Assembly (NCBI RefSeq): GCF_014641855.1
Contig: NZ_BMII01000021.1
Coordinates: 1 to 64,000, forward strand
Length of the DNA: 64,000 nucleotides
Direction: 5' to 3'
From: Shewanella inventionis
GTDB taxonomy: Bacteria > Pseudomonadota > Gammaproteobacteria > Enterobacterales > Shewanellaceae
Within the stretch, counting starts at the first letter, position 1. The number at the start of each line of letters is the position of its first letter. The notes under the pieces were generated by a model, which saw only the letters and a list, made by a program, of their open reading frames with translations, did not search any database and had not been told where the DNA came from. The translations under genes and the position numbers were made by a program. Of this stretch, positions 29,186-39,800 are shown piece after piece.

Positions 29186-29262
29186 TGGTACGCCCGGCAG
29201 GGTTCGAACCTGCGACCACCCGCTTAGAAGGCGGGTGCTCTATCCAACTGAGCTACGGGCGC
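29186..29262 (-). tRNA. tRNA-Arg (TCT)
   Basis: A cloverleaf of 77 bases on the minus strand with anticodon TCT in the loop of CCCGC-CTTCTAA-GCGGG, T-loop GGTTCGAACC and an encoded CCA. It lies only 7 bases from tRNA-His. Confidence 0.97.
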
Positions 29263-29356
29263 ATGGCACAGCAATTTGCTGTTTCCTGTCTGGCTAAACA
29301 AGCTTAACACTTGTTTGATTATTTGTTTAGTTAACACATAAACAAATAATTGAATT

Positions 29357-29433
29357 TGGTCGGTGATAGAGGATTCGAACCTCTGACCCTCTGCTCCCAA
29401 AGCAGATGCGCTACCGGGCTGCGCTAATCACCG
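29357..29433 (-). tRNA. tRNA-Pro (TGG)
   Basis: A cloverleaf of 77 bases on the minus strand. The anticodon stem TCTGC/GCAGA encloses TTTGGGA, anticodon TGG. The acceptor is CGGTGAT/ATCACCG with an encoded CCA. It is the first gene of the tRNA cluster; the 94-base spacer to tRNA-Arg holds an AT-rich repeat (AACAAATAAT) but no gene. Confidence 0.97.
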
Positions 29434-29629
29434 AGTTTATCAATTCTCTAAGATAGTATCACAATGGACTAACCATCTTGTCTCGAGAACGGAGCGCATC
29501 TTAGCGAGTCACTTTGTTATCGTCAACGATTTTTTTGAGCTAATTGTCTATATGTTGAATTTAACAGCAAAAAGAGTGATTAGCATCAAAGCGCGAATAG
29601 TTTATTCACTGTATTTCCTTGTCTAGCAA

Positions 29630-29658
29630 ATGACACCCTTTTAATCGCCTGTTAGAAT
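29630..29658 (+). promoter_or_regulatory. Candidate sigma-70 promoter of folD
   Basis: ATGACA (5 of 6) is followed by a 17-base spacer and TAGAAT (5 of 6). It ends about 56 bases before the folD ATG. Confidence 0.65.
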
Positions 29659-29714
29659 AGCCCCGATTTTCACTTTAGCCACAACCCGCGTCTTTCAAAG
29701 GAAACTCTACAGCC

Positions 29715-30569
29715 ATGACTGCTCAACTTATTGACGGTAAAGCCATTGCACAATCTATCCGCAATACTCTTAAACAAAAGGTTACAGCCCGCAAAGACGC
29801 AGGCCAAAGAGTCCCCGGCCTTGCAGTAATTTTGGTTGGTAGTGATGCTGCGTCACAGGTCTATGTAGGTAGTAAACGCCGCGCTTGTGAAGAAGTCGGT
29901 TTTGAATCTCAGTCATTTGACCTTGATGCCAGCACAACAGAAGCTGAATTATTGGCATTAATAGATGAGTGCAATAATAACCCTCAAATCGATGGCATTT
30001 TAGTACAACTACCATTACCTGCTCATATTGACGACTCTAAAGTCATTGAGCGTATTCGTCCAGATAAAGACGTTGACGGTTTTCACCCATACAATGTTGG
30101 CCGATTAGCACAGCGTATTCCGGTTCTTCGCTCATGCACCCCGATGGGCATTATGACGTTAATAAAATCGACCGGTGTTGATACTTACGGATTAGATGCC
30201 ACTGTGGTTGGCGCATCGAATATTGTCGGCAGACCTATGACTTTAGAATTACTTTTAGCAGGTTGCACCACTACAACATGCCATCGCTTTACCAAAAACC
30301 TAGAACAAAAAGTACGTCAAGCAGATCTACTGGTTGTTGCCGTTGGTAAACCGGGTTTTATACCTGGTGAATGGATTAAGCCTGGAGCAATTGTGATTGA
30401 TGTGGGGATTAATCGTTTAGACGATGGCACCTTGGTTGGCGATGTTGAATTTGACGCTGCGGCTTCAAAAGCGGCGTTTATTACTCCAGTACCTGGTGGT
30501 GTTGGCCCTATGACCATTGCGAGTCTGTTAGAAAACACGCTTTATGCATGCGAGCAATATCACAGCTAG
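29715..30569 (+). CDS. folD: Bifunctional methylenetetrahydrofolate dehydrogenase/cyclohydrolase FolD
   Basis: A cytosolic enzyme of 284 residues that oxidises 5,10-methylene-THF with NADP and hydrolyses the product to 10-formyl-THF. Motifs are [14 protein letters not shown] with the catalytic Lys near residue 54, QLPLPAHID, the substrate motif [13 protein letters not shown], the Rossmann segment [12 protein letters not shown], and the C-terminal [11 protein letters not shown] signature. AAAGGAAA precedes the ATG. It is monocistronic, ending in a strong terminator shared with cysS. Confidence 0.98.
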   Translation: MTAQLIDGKAIAQSIRNTLKQKVTARKDAGQRVPGLAVILVGSDAASQVYVGSKRRACEEVGFESQSFDLDASTTEAELLALIDECNNNPQIDGILVQLPLPAHIDDSKVIERIRPDKDVDGFHPYNVGRLAQRIPVLRSCTPMGIMTLIKSTGVDTYGLDATVVGASNIVGRPMTLELLLAGCTTTTCHRFTKNLEQKVRQADLLVVAVGKPGFIPGEWIKPGAIVIDVGINRLDDGTLVGDVEFDAAASKAAFITPVPGGVGPMTIASLLENTLYACEQYHS

Positions 30570-30590
30570 CAGCATTGATAACTCAACATT

Positions 30591-30617
30591 AAAAAGCCTG
30601 CTCAGAGCAGGCTTTTT
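30591..30617. terminator. Bidirectional terminator between folD and cysS
   Basis: AAAAAGCCTGC-TCAGA-GCAGGCTTTTT is nearly perfectly symmetric, with A and T runs on each side, so it can stop both convergent genes. Confidence 0.92.
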
Positions 30618-30642
30618 GCTTAATGCTTAATGATTTTTAGAA

Positions 30643-32022
30643 TCACTTTTTACGCCAAGTTGTACCGCTAGGGCCATCTTCTAAAACGACCCCGAGTTCA
30701 TTAAGACGATTTCGCGCCACATCTGCTGCAGGCCAATCTTTTTCTGTACGGGCACGGTTACGTTCAACGATTAAGGCTTCTATTTCGGCCACTTCATCAT
30801 CACTCCCTTCACCTTTAAAAAAGGCTTCAGGCGTTTGACTAACAAGACCTAGTACATCCGTTAATTGCTTAAGACTCACGCCCAATGCTGATGCGGCAGC
30901 CATATCAGTCATTTTTAAACGATTGATTTCACGAACCATATCAAATAGCACTGAGTATGCTTCTGGTGTATTAAAATCATCATCCATTGCCTGCTTAAAC
31001 TTAGCTACATATTGCTCAGCATCGGCTGGGGCTACGGTTAAATCTAAATCTTTAAGCGCATTATATAAACGCTCTAGCGCAGCACGGGCTTGCTTTAAGT
31101 TATCTTCTGAATAATTTAATTGGCTACGATAATGGCCAGACAATAAAAAATAACGCACGGTTTCTGGATCGTAATGCTCAAGCACATCACGAATAGTAAA
31201 AAAATTACCTAAAGACTTAGACATTTTCTCACGATCAACCATCACCATGCCAGAATGCATCCAGTAGTTAACATAAGGCGTATCATGAGCACAGCAAGAC
31301 TGCGCGATTTCGTTTTCATGATGTGGGAACTGTAAATCACTTCCACCACCATGAATATCAAAATGCACACCCAAATGCTTGCTGTTCATTGCAGAACATT
31401 CAATGTGCCATCCAGGACGCCCTGGGCCCCATGGCGACTCCCAAGTAGGCTCACCTGGTTTAGACATTTTCCACAACACAAAATCCATCGGGTTTTGCTT
31501 TGTTTGGTCTACCTCAACTCGGGCGCCGGCTTGCAACTGCTCAAGATTCTGCCCAGATAAGCGACCATAATCTTTGTAAGACGCTACGCTAAACAGTACA
31601 TCGCCATCAGGGGCAACATAAGCGTGACCTCGTTCGAGTAGTAATTGCACCATATCGATAATTTCAGCCATGTGTAAGGTTGCACGAGGCTCAAAGTCGG
31701 GGCGTAACATATTTAACGCGTCAAAATCACGGTGCATTTCTACGGTTAATCGCTCAGTTAATGCATCGCATGACTCATTGTTTTCAGCGGCACGTTTAAT
31801 GATTTTGTCGTCAACGTCAGTAATATTACGCTGAAAATTCACTTCGTAACCAATATAACGTAAATAGCGCACAATCATGTCAAACGAAACAAAAGTACGT
31901 CCGTGACCAATATGACACAAATCGTAAATTGTCACGCCACAGACGTACATGCCAATTTTGCCTGGGGTTATTGGTTTAAATTCTTGCTTTTCACGACTGA
32001 TACTATTGTAAATTTTCAACAT
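30643..32022 (-). CDS. cysS: Cysteinyl-tRNA synthetase
   Basis: A class I aminoacyl-tRNA synthetase of 459 residues. A zinc-binding Cys lies in [11 protein letters not shown] (near residue 28), the HIGH motif in CHIGHGRT, zinc ligands in WHIECSAM and HHENEIAQS, and KMSKS in [10 protein letters not shown] (near residue 267). Length is standard (E. coli 461). It is divergent from ppiB; in many gammaproteobacteria cysS and ppiB are likewise adjacent and divergent. Confidence 0.98.
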   Translation of the reverse strand: MLKIYNSISREKQEFKPITPGKIGMYVCGVTIYDLCHIGHGRTFVSFDMIVRYLRYIGYEVNFQRNITDVDDKIIKRAAENNESCDALTERLTVEMHRDFDALNMLRPDFEPRATLHMAEIIDMVQLLLERGHAYVAPDGDVLFSVASYKDYGRLSGQNLEQLQAGARVEVDQTKQNPMDFVLWKMSKPGEPTWESPWGPGRPGWHIECSAMNSKHLGVHFDIHGGGSDLQFPHHENEIAQSCCAHDTPYVNYWMHSGMVMVDREKMSKSLGNFFTIRDVLEHYDPETVRYFLLSGHYRSQLNYSEDNLKQARAALERLYNALKDLDLTVAPADAEQYVAKFKQAMDDDFNTPEAYSVLFDMVREINRLKMTDMAAASALGVSLKQLTDVLGLVSQTPEAFFKGEGSDDEVAEIEALIVERNRARTEKDWPAADVARNRLNELGVVLEDGPSGTTWRKK

Positions 32023-32166
32023 CGAAAGTTCTCTTTTACACTAATTTATAAAGGTAAATACTATTGCCGAGTCTAGCATGATGTCACCTGTTTTGAACAC
32101 TGCACTTTATGCCGCAAGTAAGATAAGTTAGAATCGCGCAAATTATTTTTTATCAGGTGAAAACGA

Positions 32167-32661
32167 ATGGTTACTTTACACACAAACTATGGCGACATTA
32201 CGCTTCAACTTAATGCCGAAAAAGCGCCATTAACAGTCGCGAATTTTATGAAATACGTTGAAGAAGGGTTTTATGACAACACCATATTTCACCGTGTTAT
32301 CGACGGATTCATGATCCAAGGTGGTGGTTTTACTGAAGACATGGGACAAAAACGTTGTAATGAAACCATCAAAAACGAGGCCAACAACGGTTTATCTAAT
32401 CGTGTAGGCACCATTGCAATGGCTCGTACCTCAGATCCTCACTCAGCGACGGCTCAATTTTTTATCAACGTCAATGATAATACCTTTTTAGATTTTAAAT
32501 CAGAAACCACCCAAGGCTGGGGATATTGTGTATTTGGTGAAGTCGTTGAAGGATTAGACATAGTTGAAAAAATCAAAACGGTCGCAACGGGCAACCGTGG
32601 TATGCATCAAAACGTACCATTAGAAGCTGTAGTTCTTCAAAACGTTAGCGTAAAAGCGTAA
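32167..32661 (+). CDS. ppiB: Cytoplasmic peptidyl-prolyl cis-trans isomerase B (cyclophilin)
   Basis: A cyclophilin of 164 residues with no signal peptide, so cytosolic. Active-site features are [14 protein letters not shown] (catalytic Arg), [12 protein letters not shown] and [20 protein letters not shown] precedes the ATG. lpxH follows 2 bases after the stop codon, and the ppiB-lpxH pairing is conserved in enterics, indicating a two-gene operon. Confidence 0.97.
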   Translation: MVTLHTNYGDITLQLNAEKAPLTVANFMKYVEEGFYDNTIFHRVIDGFMIQGGGFTEDMGQKRCNETIKNEANNGLSNRVGTIAMARTSDPHSATAQFFINVNDNTFLDFKSETTQGWGYCVFGEVVEGLDIVEKIKTVATGNRGMHQNVPLEAVVLQNVSVKA

Positions 32662-32663
32662 TT

Positions 32664-33386
32664 TTGAAGCGCACTGTCTTTGTGGGCGATTTGCATTTAA
32701 GTGCCGATCGCCCCGATATCACCCTCGCCTTTTTAGATTTTCTTGAGCATGGATTAGACCAAGCGCAAGCACTCTATATTATTGGCGATCTATTCGAAGT
32801 TTGGATGGGAGATGATATTGCAGAACCTTTTACCCGAGATATTGCCAAAGCAATAAAAGTCGTTTCCGCTAAAATGCCGGTGTATTTCATTCATGGCAAT
32901 CGTGATTTTATGGTGGGGCGAGCTTTTTGTAAGCAAGCAGGCATGAAAATATTACCTGAAGTCTATTGCATCGACCTCTACGGAACTCCTACTGTTATTC
33001 TTCACGGCGATAGCCTATGCACACTCGACAAGGCTTATCAGCGTTTTAGGCAATTTAGGAGCATAAGTGCTGTTCGTTGGATATACGCCAACCTATTACC
33101 CAAACAAACTCGCTTAAATATTGCCGCAAAAATTCGTCAAAAAAGTGTTCAAGGTAATCAACATAAGCAATATGAGATCATGGATGTTGAATCCTCAGCG
33201 GTCGATAAACTACTTGACGTGACACACTGCCAAAGAATGATACATGGCCATACTCATAGACCAGATATCCATCACTTAGCTAACAACAAAGAGCGTGTTG
33301 TCGTTGGCGATTGGTATACTCAAGGCAGTGTTTTATCAGTATCACCCCAAGGTTGTGAATTGCAACAAAGACCCTTCACACCTTAA
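32664..33386 (+). CDS. lpxH: UDP-2,3-diacylglucosamine diphosphatase LpxH
   Basis: A metallophosphoesterase of lipid A synthesis, 240 residues, converting UDP-2,3-diacylglucosamine to lipid X at the inner membrane face. Metal motifs run in order: GDLHLSADRPD, GDLFEVWMGDD, HGNRDFM, LHGDSLCTLD, HGHTHRP. The best start is TTG at 32664, two bases after the ppiB stop codon; it gives the expected N terminus (KRTVFVGDLHL). No ATG lies close by, so low, coupled translation is likely. Confidence 0.96.
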   Translation: MKRTVFVGDLHLSADRPDITLAFLDFLEHGLDQAQALYIIGDLFEVWMGDDIAEPFTRDIAKAIKVVSAKMPVYFIHGNRDFMVGRAFCKQAGMKILPEVYCIDLYGTPTVILHGDSLCTLDKAYQRFRQFRSISAVRWIYANLLPKQTRLNIAAKIRQKSVQGNQHKQYEIMDVESSAVDKLLDVTHCQRMIHGHTHRPDIHHLANNKERVVVGDWYTQGSVLSVSPQGCELQQRPFTP

Positions 33387-33408
33387 TCCATCATCCCTGT
33401 AAGACTTA

Positions 33409-34176
33409 TCAACTTGCAGGGATACCACTGTGAAATCGAAACTCGGTATCGTCAGATAATATTAACGCAGCTTCTTGTTCTCTAAAAAAAGCAACACGTT
33501 CATCAATATCTTTACCAGCAATTTCTTGAGCTAAAACCAGATAATCTTGAAAGTGCCGGGCTTCAGACCGTAGCAATGAAACATAAAATTTTGCCAATTC
33601 ATCATCTAAATGAGGAGCTAATTTAGCAAAGCGTTCGCAAGATCGGGCTTCTATAAAAGCCCCCACAATTAACTTATCAATCATTGTTAGTGGCTCATGA
33701 GTACGCACATGACTAATAAGACTTTTAGCATATCGTCCTGCCCTCATGTTACTGTAACTTATTCCCCTTGAGGTCATAATTTGCAGCACTTGCTCAAAGT
33801 GATGAAACTCTTCTTTGATTAAACGTACCATTTTTGCCATCAAATCTTCGCTATTGGGCATGACATTACTGGCAACAAGCTCGCTGGTGATATCATTTTT
33901 TTTGATATCTCTGCCTAAAAAAGCTTTCACATCTCGGTCTTGGTTATACACTAAATCTTCATAAGGCTTTGCCCATGCAAGCAATACCTGAGCACTATTT
34001 TTGTCAATGGCATATTTACGGATCATCATCATTGCTGTTTGTGCGGCTTTGAGCTCACAGTTACAATGATCAATCAACAGTGCAGTTAATTGTTCAGGCG
34101 CTTTGGCAAAGTCAATCCACCTTTGGGGTGTTTCACAACCTAAAAACTGATTAATGGGGGCAAGTAGTTGCTGCAT
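33409..34176 (-). CDS. miaE: tRNA-(ms2io6A37) hydroxylase MiaE
   Basis: A non-heme di-iron monooxygenase of 255 residues that hydroxylates the isopentenyl group of ms2i6A at position 37 of tRNAs, using O2. Candidate di-iron ligands lie in EEFHHFEQVL, EARSCERFAKL and RSEARHFQDYLVL, in a helical ferritin-like fold. E. coli K-12 lacks it, while Salmonella, Pseudomonas and Shewanella have it. It is monocistronic and convergent with lpxH; no clear hairpin lies in the 22-base gap. Confidence 0.93.
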   Translation of the reverse strand: MQQLLAPINQFLGCETPQRWIDFAKAPEQLTALLIDHCNCELKAAQTAMMMIRKYAIDKNSAQVLLAWAKPYEDLVYNQDRDVKAFLGRDIKKNDITSELVASNVMPNSEDLMAKMVRLIKEEFHHFEQVLQIMTSRGISYSNMRAGRYAKSLISHVRTHEPLTMIDKLIVGAFIEARSCERFAKLAPHLDDELAKFYVSLLRSEARHFQDYLVLAQEIAGKDIDERVAFFREQEAALILSDDTEFRFHSGIPAS

Positions 34177-34545
34177 TCGCTTTTGGATCCAAATTACACA
34201 TTTGGCCTTATTTTAGCGTTTCAATGATCTTTTCTGAAGGCCAAATCGTAATACAACTTGACGAAAGTGTATTTATGTTTAATAAATAGACAAGGCATTG
34301 TGATATTAACTAAACATTAACACGCTAGTTAATGTAAATAGATCAATGCATCAATCTCCTTAAAGATAACCTCTAGTTGGGATGAGGTGATAACTTTGCA
34401 ACAGACAGTAAACATCCATTGTTTAGCTTTTAAAAATTCTGTTAATAAGTGTAGTGAACTGATTAAGGCGATTGATTCAGAGCTGTAGTCAGTTCGCCTG
34501 CTGTTTGGCGAGCTAGGTCAAAGATGCTAAACAAGGATAACTACA
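34177..34545. other. Intergenic region between miaE and the Yip1 gene
   Basis: This is 369 bases between divergent genes. It holds an inverted repeat CATTAAC-ACGCTA-GTTAATG (about 34314-34333) and weaker complementary segments (GAACTGA / TCAGTTC, about 34456-34494). I see no tRNA or recognisable riboswitch. A 33-codon GTG frame (34387-34488) was considered and not accepted. Confidence 0.4.
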
Positions 34546-35142
34546 ATGGTACTAAATCATTTAATGGGGCTTTACACTCATCCTAAACAAGAGTGGCACA
34601 CAATTGAGCAAAATCACGAGGCACTGAAAAGTAGCCTTAGTCATGTATTACTTATCGCACTGATCCCCTCGGTATGTGCTTACTTTGCAACTGCACATAT
34701 TGGCTGGCACCCTGGAGCTGGAGAGCCATTATTTTTAACCTCTAAAAGCGCAATGTTTATGTCTATAGGCATGTACTTTGGCTTAATTATTGGTGTACTT
34801 GCGCTGGCTTATCTTGCATTTTGGATGGGAAAAACTTTTGATGCAGATCCAACGTATACTCAAGCCTTAGAATTAGCAGCCTACACGGCTACACCATTAT
34901 TTATGGTTGGTTTATCGGCATTGTATCCTGTGTTGTGGTTTATGATGGTCGTCGGATTAATTGGTTTATCGTACTCGGTATATCTTCTATATGCTGGTGT
35001 GCCCATTATTATGAATATTCCTGAAGAAAAAGGATTTATTTACGCCAGTTCAGTTGTTACTGCAGGACTGGTGTTATTAGTTGCACTCATGGCGTCTAGC
35101 GTCATCTTATGGAGTGTAGGATTTGGTCCAATGTTGCAATAA
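34546..35142 (+). CDS. YIP1 family inner-membrane protein
   Basis: A predicted polytopic membrane protein of 198 residues with five hydrophobic helices. The N-terminal motif HPKQEWHTIEQ is followed by SSLSHVLLIALIPSVCAYFATAHIGW, as in bacterial Yip1-domain proteins of Shewanella and Vibrio. Function is not known. CAAGGATAA precedes the ATG. The gene stands alone, with a long upstream region and a strong bidirectional terminator after it. Confidence 0.85.
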   Translation: MVLNHLMGLYTHPKQEWHTIEQNHEALKSSLSHVLLIALIPSVCAYFATAHIGWHPGAGEPLFLTSKSAMFMSIGMYFGLIIGVLALAYLAFWMGKTFDADPTYTQALELAAYTATPLFMVGLSALYPVLWFMMVVGLIGLSYSVYLLYAGVPIIMNIPEEKGFIYASSVVTAGLVLLVALMASSVILWSVGFGPMLQ

Positions 35143-35158
35143 ACAAATGTAAACTAAA

Positions 35159-35186
35159 TAAAAAAGGCGCTCAAGGCGCCTTTTTT
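35159..35186. terminator. Bidirectional terminator between the Yip1 gene and glnS
   Basis: AAAAAAGGCGC-TCAAG-GCGCCTTTTTT has A/T runs on both sides and sits between two convergent genes. Confidence 0.92.
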
Positions 35187-35210
35187 ATTGGGTATATTAT
35201 TGAAAACGCA

Positions 35211-36881
35211 TTAAGAAAAAGAGTCTCGAAGTGGCACAGTTAAGTTAAATACAAGATGTTCTGGGCTAGAATCTTTATTATCTGCACAGAAATAACCTTC
35301 TCTTTCAAACTGGTAGGCTTTCTCTGCAGGCGCGTTAACTAAACCCGGTTCAACTAAGCCTTGCAATACAACTAAAGACTGTGGATTTAGCACCTCATCG
35401 ACAGTTTCAAATGCTGCTGGGTTTTCTTGAGTAAATAGACGATCATACAGACGGAACTCAGCAGGTTGTGCTGTTGTTGCCTCAACCCAATGAATAACAC
35501 CTTTTACTTTGCGGCCATCTGCTGGGTTTTTACCTAATGTATCGGCATCATATGTACAATAGATGGTCGTTACATTACCCTCTGCATCTTTGTCGCAACG
35601 TTCAGCTTTAATAATATAAGCATTACGTAAACGAACTTCTTTACCCAAAACAAGACGTTTAAAGTGCTTGTTTGCTTCTTCTTTAAAGTCTTCAATATCA
35701 ATAAACAACTCACGACCAAAAGACAATTCACGAGTACCCATCGCATCATTATTTGGGTGCGCTGGCGCTAAAATTGATTCTGGCTGTGCATTAGGGTAGT
35801 TTTCAATAACCACTTTTACAGGCCGTAATACAGCCATCGCTCGTGGTGCATGTTCGTTTAGTTCCTCACGAATACACGCATCTAGCATACCGACTTCAAC
35901 TAAGTTTTCTTGCTTAGTCACGCCAATACGTAAACAAAATTCACGAATAGATGCGGGTGTATAACCGCGGCGACGCAAACCAGCAATTGTTGGCATACGC
36001 GGGTCATCCCAACCGTCAACAAGTTTACGAGTGACTAAATCATTCAATTTACGCTTTGACATCAAAGTGTATTCAAGGTTTAAACGAGAAAACTCATACT
36101 GGCGGGTACGATTTGGTGCTTGGAAATCATCTAAATGATCTAACACCCAATCATACAAGCGACGGTTATCTTGAAACTCTAAGGTACAAATTGAATGAGT
36201 AATGTTTTCAATTGCATCGGAGATACAGTGAGTAAAGTCGTACATCGGATAGATACACCACTTATCACCGGTCTGATGATGATGTGCAAAACGAATACGG
36301 TATATAACTGGATCACGCATGCACATAAAAGGCGATGCCATATCGATTTTGGCACGTAAAGCACACTCACCTTCTTTGAATTCACCTTTACGCATTTTTT
36401 CAAACAATGCGAGGTTTTCTTCTGGGCTGGTGTCTCTGTATGGGCTATTTTTGCCAGGTTCTTTTAATGTGCCACGGTATTCACGGGTCTGATCACCAGT
36501 GAGAAAACAAACATAAGCAAGGCCTTTGTTTATCAGCTCAACTGCATATTGGTGTAATTGATCAAAATAATTTGACGAATAACGAATATCGCCAGACCAT
36601 TCAAAGCCTAACCAACGCACATCTTCCTGAATAGACTTCACATAATTGATGTCTTCTTTTTCAGGGTTAGTATCGTCAAAACGTAAGTTACATTGACCTT
36701 GGTAATCTTTTGCTATACCAAAATTTAAGCAAATAGATTTAGCGTGACCAATATGCAAAAAACCGTTTGGTTCTGGCGGAAAACGAGTATGAACTTGGCT
36801 GTGCTTACCGCTACTTAGGTCTTCGTCTATAATATTACGAATGAAGTTACTAGGACGTACTTCGGTGTCCACATGACTCAT
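35211..36881 (-). CDS. glnS: Glutaminyl-tRNA synthetase
   Basis: A class I synthetase of 556 residues from the ATG at 36881 ([21 protein letters not shown]), which matches the length of E. coli GlnS (554); the frame extends 9 codons further. HIGH is in [19 protein letters not shown] is the LMSKRKL variant, and the two-domain beta-barrel anticodon-binding region follows (about 340-550). AGAGGAAT precedes the ATG. Confidence 0.97.
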   Translation of the reverse strand: MSHVDTEVRPSNFIRNIIDEDLSSGKHSQVHTRFPPEPNGFLHIGHAKSICLNFGIAKDYQGQCNLRFDDTNPEKEDINYVKSIQEDVRWLGFEWSGDIRYSSNYFDQLHQYAVELINKGLAYVCFLTGDQTREYRGTLKEPGKNSPYRDTSPEENLALFEKMRKGEFKEGECALRAKIDMASPFMCMRDPVIYRIRFAHHHQTGDKWCIYPMYDFTHCISDAIENITHSICTLEFQDNRRLYDWVLDHLDDFQAPNRTRQYEFSRLNLEYTLMSKRKLNDLVTRKLVDGWDDPRMPTIAGLRRRGYTPASIREFCLRIGVTKQENLVEVGMLDACIREELNEHAPRAMAVLRPVKVVIENYPNAQPESILAPAHPNNDAMGTRELSFGRELFIDIEDFKEEANKHFKRLVLGKEVRLRNAYIIKAERCDKDAEGNVTTIYCTYDADTLGKNPADGRKVKGVIHWVEATTAQPAEFRLYDRLFTQENPAAFETVDEVLNPQSLVVLQGLVEPGLVNAPAEKAYQFEREGYFCADNKDSSPEHLVFNLTVPLRDSFS

Positions 36882-37002
36882 GGAATTCCTCTTGGCACAC
36901 AATGGCAATATGAATAAAAAACAGATGATCCTACAGTTCTTCAGTAGTTACAACTACTAGTGCCGAAAAAATTAACCAGATAAACAAAAAACATCAATTA
37001 GC

Positions 37003-37033
37003 GTAAAACAAAAACCCAGCAATGCTGGGTTTT
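37003..37033 (-). terminator. Rho-independent terminator of feoAB
   Basis: On the minus strand AAAACCCAGC-ATT-GCTGGGTTTT is followed by further Ts (TGTTTTACG), about 30 bases after the feoB stop codon. Confidence 0.88.
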
Positions 37034-37059
37034 AAAAGAATCATTGAGATCAACAAGGA

Positions 37060-39372
37060 CTATTCTGTGACAATACGAATACCTGGAATGATCTGTTGTG
37101 CTTGTCTGCCTTTTTTGCTCAACCACATGTAGAAACCAACTAAAGCAACAGCAAAAAAGCCAATCCAACTTGCCGATTGTAATGGATGCTGTGAGAAAGT
37201 GGCGCCTTGATAAATCACCGTAGCTGAACCATATGCCAATGAAAACGTCCAAATGGCAGCAAATCGAGCCCACTTAGCACCAAATTCATTCACTAATGCA
37301 CCCATAGCGGCTACACAAGGGGTGTAAAGTAAAATGAATAATAGATATGAGAAAGCAGCTAATTGGCTCTTAAATCCAGTCTGAAGCGCACTAAAGGTTG
37401 AAGTATCAACGGAAAGCTCCGCTGCAGCTTCATCTAAATCAGTAATACTTGCAATCGCAATAGACAATGGGTCATCGGGTTCAATACCTAATAGGTTTGT
37501 TGGGATTGTTGTTAAACCGACCTTGACACTATCCCAAATAGACAACATGGCTTCTTCTTCGCCTTCGGCATTGCTATACAAACTGTTAAGTGTACCGACT
37601 ACGGCTTCTTTAGCAAAAATACCAGTAATAATACCGACTGTGGCAGCCCAGTTATCTTGTTCAATCCCCATAGGTGCAAAAAGCGGTGTGATCTGTTGGC
37701 TTGCAACACTCAATAACGATTCTTTGCTGTCTTCATGACCAAATGAGCCATCTGTACCAATCGCATTAACAAAGTTAAGCAGAGTAACAACAATAATAAT
37801 GGTTTTACCCGCGCCCATAACAAAACTTTTTGTCCGCTTAGCGGTTCGTGAAAATACAGCTTTGGTTTTAGGCATTTCATAACTTGGTAACTCCATCACG
37901 ACAGCACTGCTAGTGCCCGGCAATACGGTTTTACGTAATAATAAACCTGTACCAATGGCCGCAAAAATACCGATGATGTAAAGTAAAAAAACTAGATTTT
38001 GACCAGACTCAGGGAAAAATGCTGCTGCAAATAAAGCATAAACGGGTAAACGAGCACTACAGGACATAAATGGCGCCATCATGCCTGTCACAATTCGCTC
38101 ACGTTCACTGCCAAGCGTTCTTGTCGCCATAATTGCAGGTACAGAACAACCAAAACCAACAATCATTGGCACAAACGCTTTTCCAGGCAGACCAATACGG
38201 CGCATTAACCCGTCAACAACAAATGCTGCTCTGGCCATGTAGCCCGACGCCTCTAGCACAGATAACGCTAAAAACAACGCTGCAACAACAGGAATAAAAG
38301 TGGCAACCGTTTGTATGCCTTGTCCAATGCCGCCCGCAAGAATCGTCACTAGCCAATCAGGCGAGCCAATTGAGACTAATAATGCACCAAAGTGATCAAC
38401 GAAAATGGCTCCTGCGGTGATATCGAAAAAGTCGATAAACGAGTTACCAACGTTAATACTGAATAAAAACATTAAGTACATAACAAAAAGGAATACTGGA
38501 ATACCCAAAACAGGGTGCAGCGCCACTTTGTCTAATCTGTCAGATGCGCTTATATGTTGGCCTTGATGAACAGAAGCCTGAAATACATTTTGAACAAAAT
38601 CGTATCGCGTTGTTGCAATCATGATTTCAATATCGTCACCATTTTGCTCTGCTCGTTGAACGCATTGTTTAACAGTGTCATGTAATTGTACTTCGCTAGT
38701 ACCACAAGCATTGCCATGACTGTTAGCTAAAATCGATAGCGCCTGACCACGGCTAAGGGCGGCCAATTGTTGCTCATCGTTTTGATATTGCAATGCCTTA
38801 ATGCTCGATTCTATTCCTTCCGGATATTCAAGCAATAACGGTGTTACTACCTCACTACTTTTCAGTAGGGTCAGAACTTCAGACTTTAATGTTTCGATAT
38901 CTGCTAGGTGACGAGAAGAAATGGCAATAACAGGACAACCCAAACGCGCTGACATGTCGGCGACATTAATATCAATGCCGAGCTTTTTTGCTGCATCTAT
39001 TTTGTTAACAACAACAATGATGGGAATGCCAAGCTCACGAAGTTGCGTTGTTAAATACAGATGGCGTTCAACATTGGTCGCATCGACAAGATTGATGATG
39101 GCATCCACTTGTTGTTCTGCTAAATATGTTTGTGCAATTTGTTCATCTAAAGAACAGTCGCAACTATTTCCAGCGGGAAGTAAATCATAAATACCGGGTA
39201 AATCGGTTAGCGATATTTCGGCGCCTAAATAACTAAATTTTCCCGTTTTTTTCTCAACTGTTACACCAGACCAATTGCCAACTTGCTGATTCGCCCCTGT
39301 GAGAGCATTGAAAAGTGTTGATTTACCTGCATTTGGGTTACCAACTGTGACGCAATGAAATTGTTTAGTCAT
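37060..39372 (-). CDS. feoB: Ferrous iron transporter FeoB
   Basis: An inner-membrane Fe(II) permease of 770 residues with a G-protein domain. N-terminal GTPase motifs are GNPNAGKST (G1), LPGIYDL (G3, preceded by Asp) and VVNKIDAAKK (G4). The C-terminal part has paired nucleoside-recognition Gate domains with GxxxG-rich helices (PLGI...CSVPA near residue 410, CSARLPVYALFAAAFF). Length matches E. coli FeoB (773). The gene overlaps feoA by 8 bases. No FeoC-like gene follows. Confidence 0.97.
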   Translation of the reverse strand: MTKQFHCVTVGNPNAGKSTLFNALTGANQQVGNWSGVTVEKKTGKFSYLGAEISLTDLPGIYDLLPAGNSCDCSLDEQIAQTYLAEQQVDAIINLVDATNVERHLYLTTQLRELGIPIIVVVNKIDAAKKLGIDINVADMSARLGCPVIAISSRHLADIETLKSEVLTLLKSSEVVTPLLLEYPEGIESSIKALQYQNDEQQLAALSRGQALSILANSHGNACGTSEVQLHDTVKQCVQRAEQNGDDIEIMIATTRYDFVQNVFQASVHQGQHISASDRLDKVALHPVLGIPVFLFVMYLMFLFSINVGNSFIDFFDITAGAIFVDHFGALLVSIGSPDWLVTILAGGIGQGIQTVATFIPVVAALFLALSVLEASGYMARAAFVVDGLMRRIGLPGKAFVPMIVGFGCSVPAIMATRTLGSERERIVTGMMAPFMSCSARLPVYALFAAAFFPESGQNLVFLLYIIGIFAAIGTGLLLRKTVLPGTSSAVVMELPSYEMPKTKAVFSRTAKRTKSFVMGAGKTIIIVVTLLNFVNAIGTDGSFGHEDSKESLLSVASQQITPLFAPMGIEQDNWAATVGIITGIFAKEAVVGTLNSLYSNAEGEEEAMLSIWDSVKVGLTTIPTNLLGIEPDDPLSIAIASITDLDEAAAELSVDTSTFSALQTGFKSQLAAFSYLLFILLYTPCVAAMGALVNEFGAKWARFAAIWTFSLAYGSATVIYQGATFSQHPLQSASWIGFFAVALVGFYMWLSKKGRQAQQIIPGIRIVTE

Positions 39373-39604
39373 TAGTTATTACTACCTCAATGATATCGGC
39401 TAAATCGCAACGCATGCATAATTTACTGCCACGTAAATCTAATTCAACACCACTGCCCATGGGTGCCCGGCGAATAAAAGAAAAATGCGTATTAGGTGTT
39501 ATGCCCATCGATAACAACTTACGTTTTACTGTTTGCGGTAACGTTAATTGACCGATTTCAGAGATAATTGCGCGATCTCCAGCTTTGAGTTCACTCAGTT
39601 TCAT
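39365..39604 (-). CDS. feoA: Ferrous iron transport protein FeoA
   Basis: A small SH3-like cytoplasmic protein of 79 residues (MKLSELKAGDRAIISEIG...) required for FeoB activity. It is the first gene of feoAB, overlapping feoB by 8 bases, so the two are translationally coupled. The 196-base upstream region contains TTGATCTAGATTC on the minus strand, a one-sided match to the FNR palindrome; I do not call it a site. Confidence 0.95.
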   Translation of the reverse strand: MKLSELKAGDRAIISEIGQLTLPQTVKRKLLSMGITPNTHFSFIRRAPMGSGVELDLRGSKLCMRCDLADIIEVVITND

Positions 39605-39800
39605 GTAGCACTTACCTTCTACAACATTAATATCATCAAGAATTTTATCTGAGCTTAGCGTTTGAAACTCGAATCTAGATCAAAGTTTAACCCGCTAACG
39701 AGAATAGTTTTCACTTGTATTACGTATTATGTGACAAATGCCATATAGAATACAGTGTCCTTGGCAATTTATTTTATCTTCAGGGAGGATTTACAAATCT

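Noticed and set aside
29102..29433. tRNA cluster as an integration site for a mobile element
   Set aside because: No integrase, no duplicated tRNA 3' end and no foreign genes are found next to it.
34387..34488. 33-codon GTG frame upstream of the Yip1 gene
   Set aside because: GTG start with a poor ribosome site, no recognisable features and atypical spacing to the next gene.
39650..39690. FNR-like site before feoA (TTGATCTAGATTC on the minus strand)
   Set aside because: Only one half-site fits; the second half has at least two mismatches.
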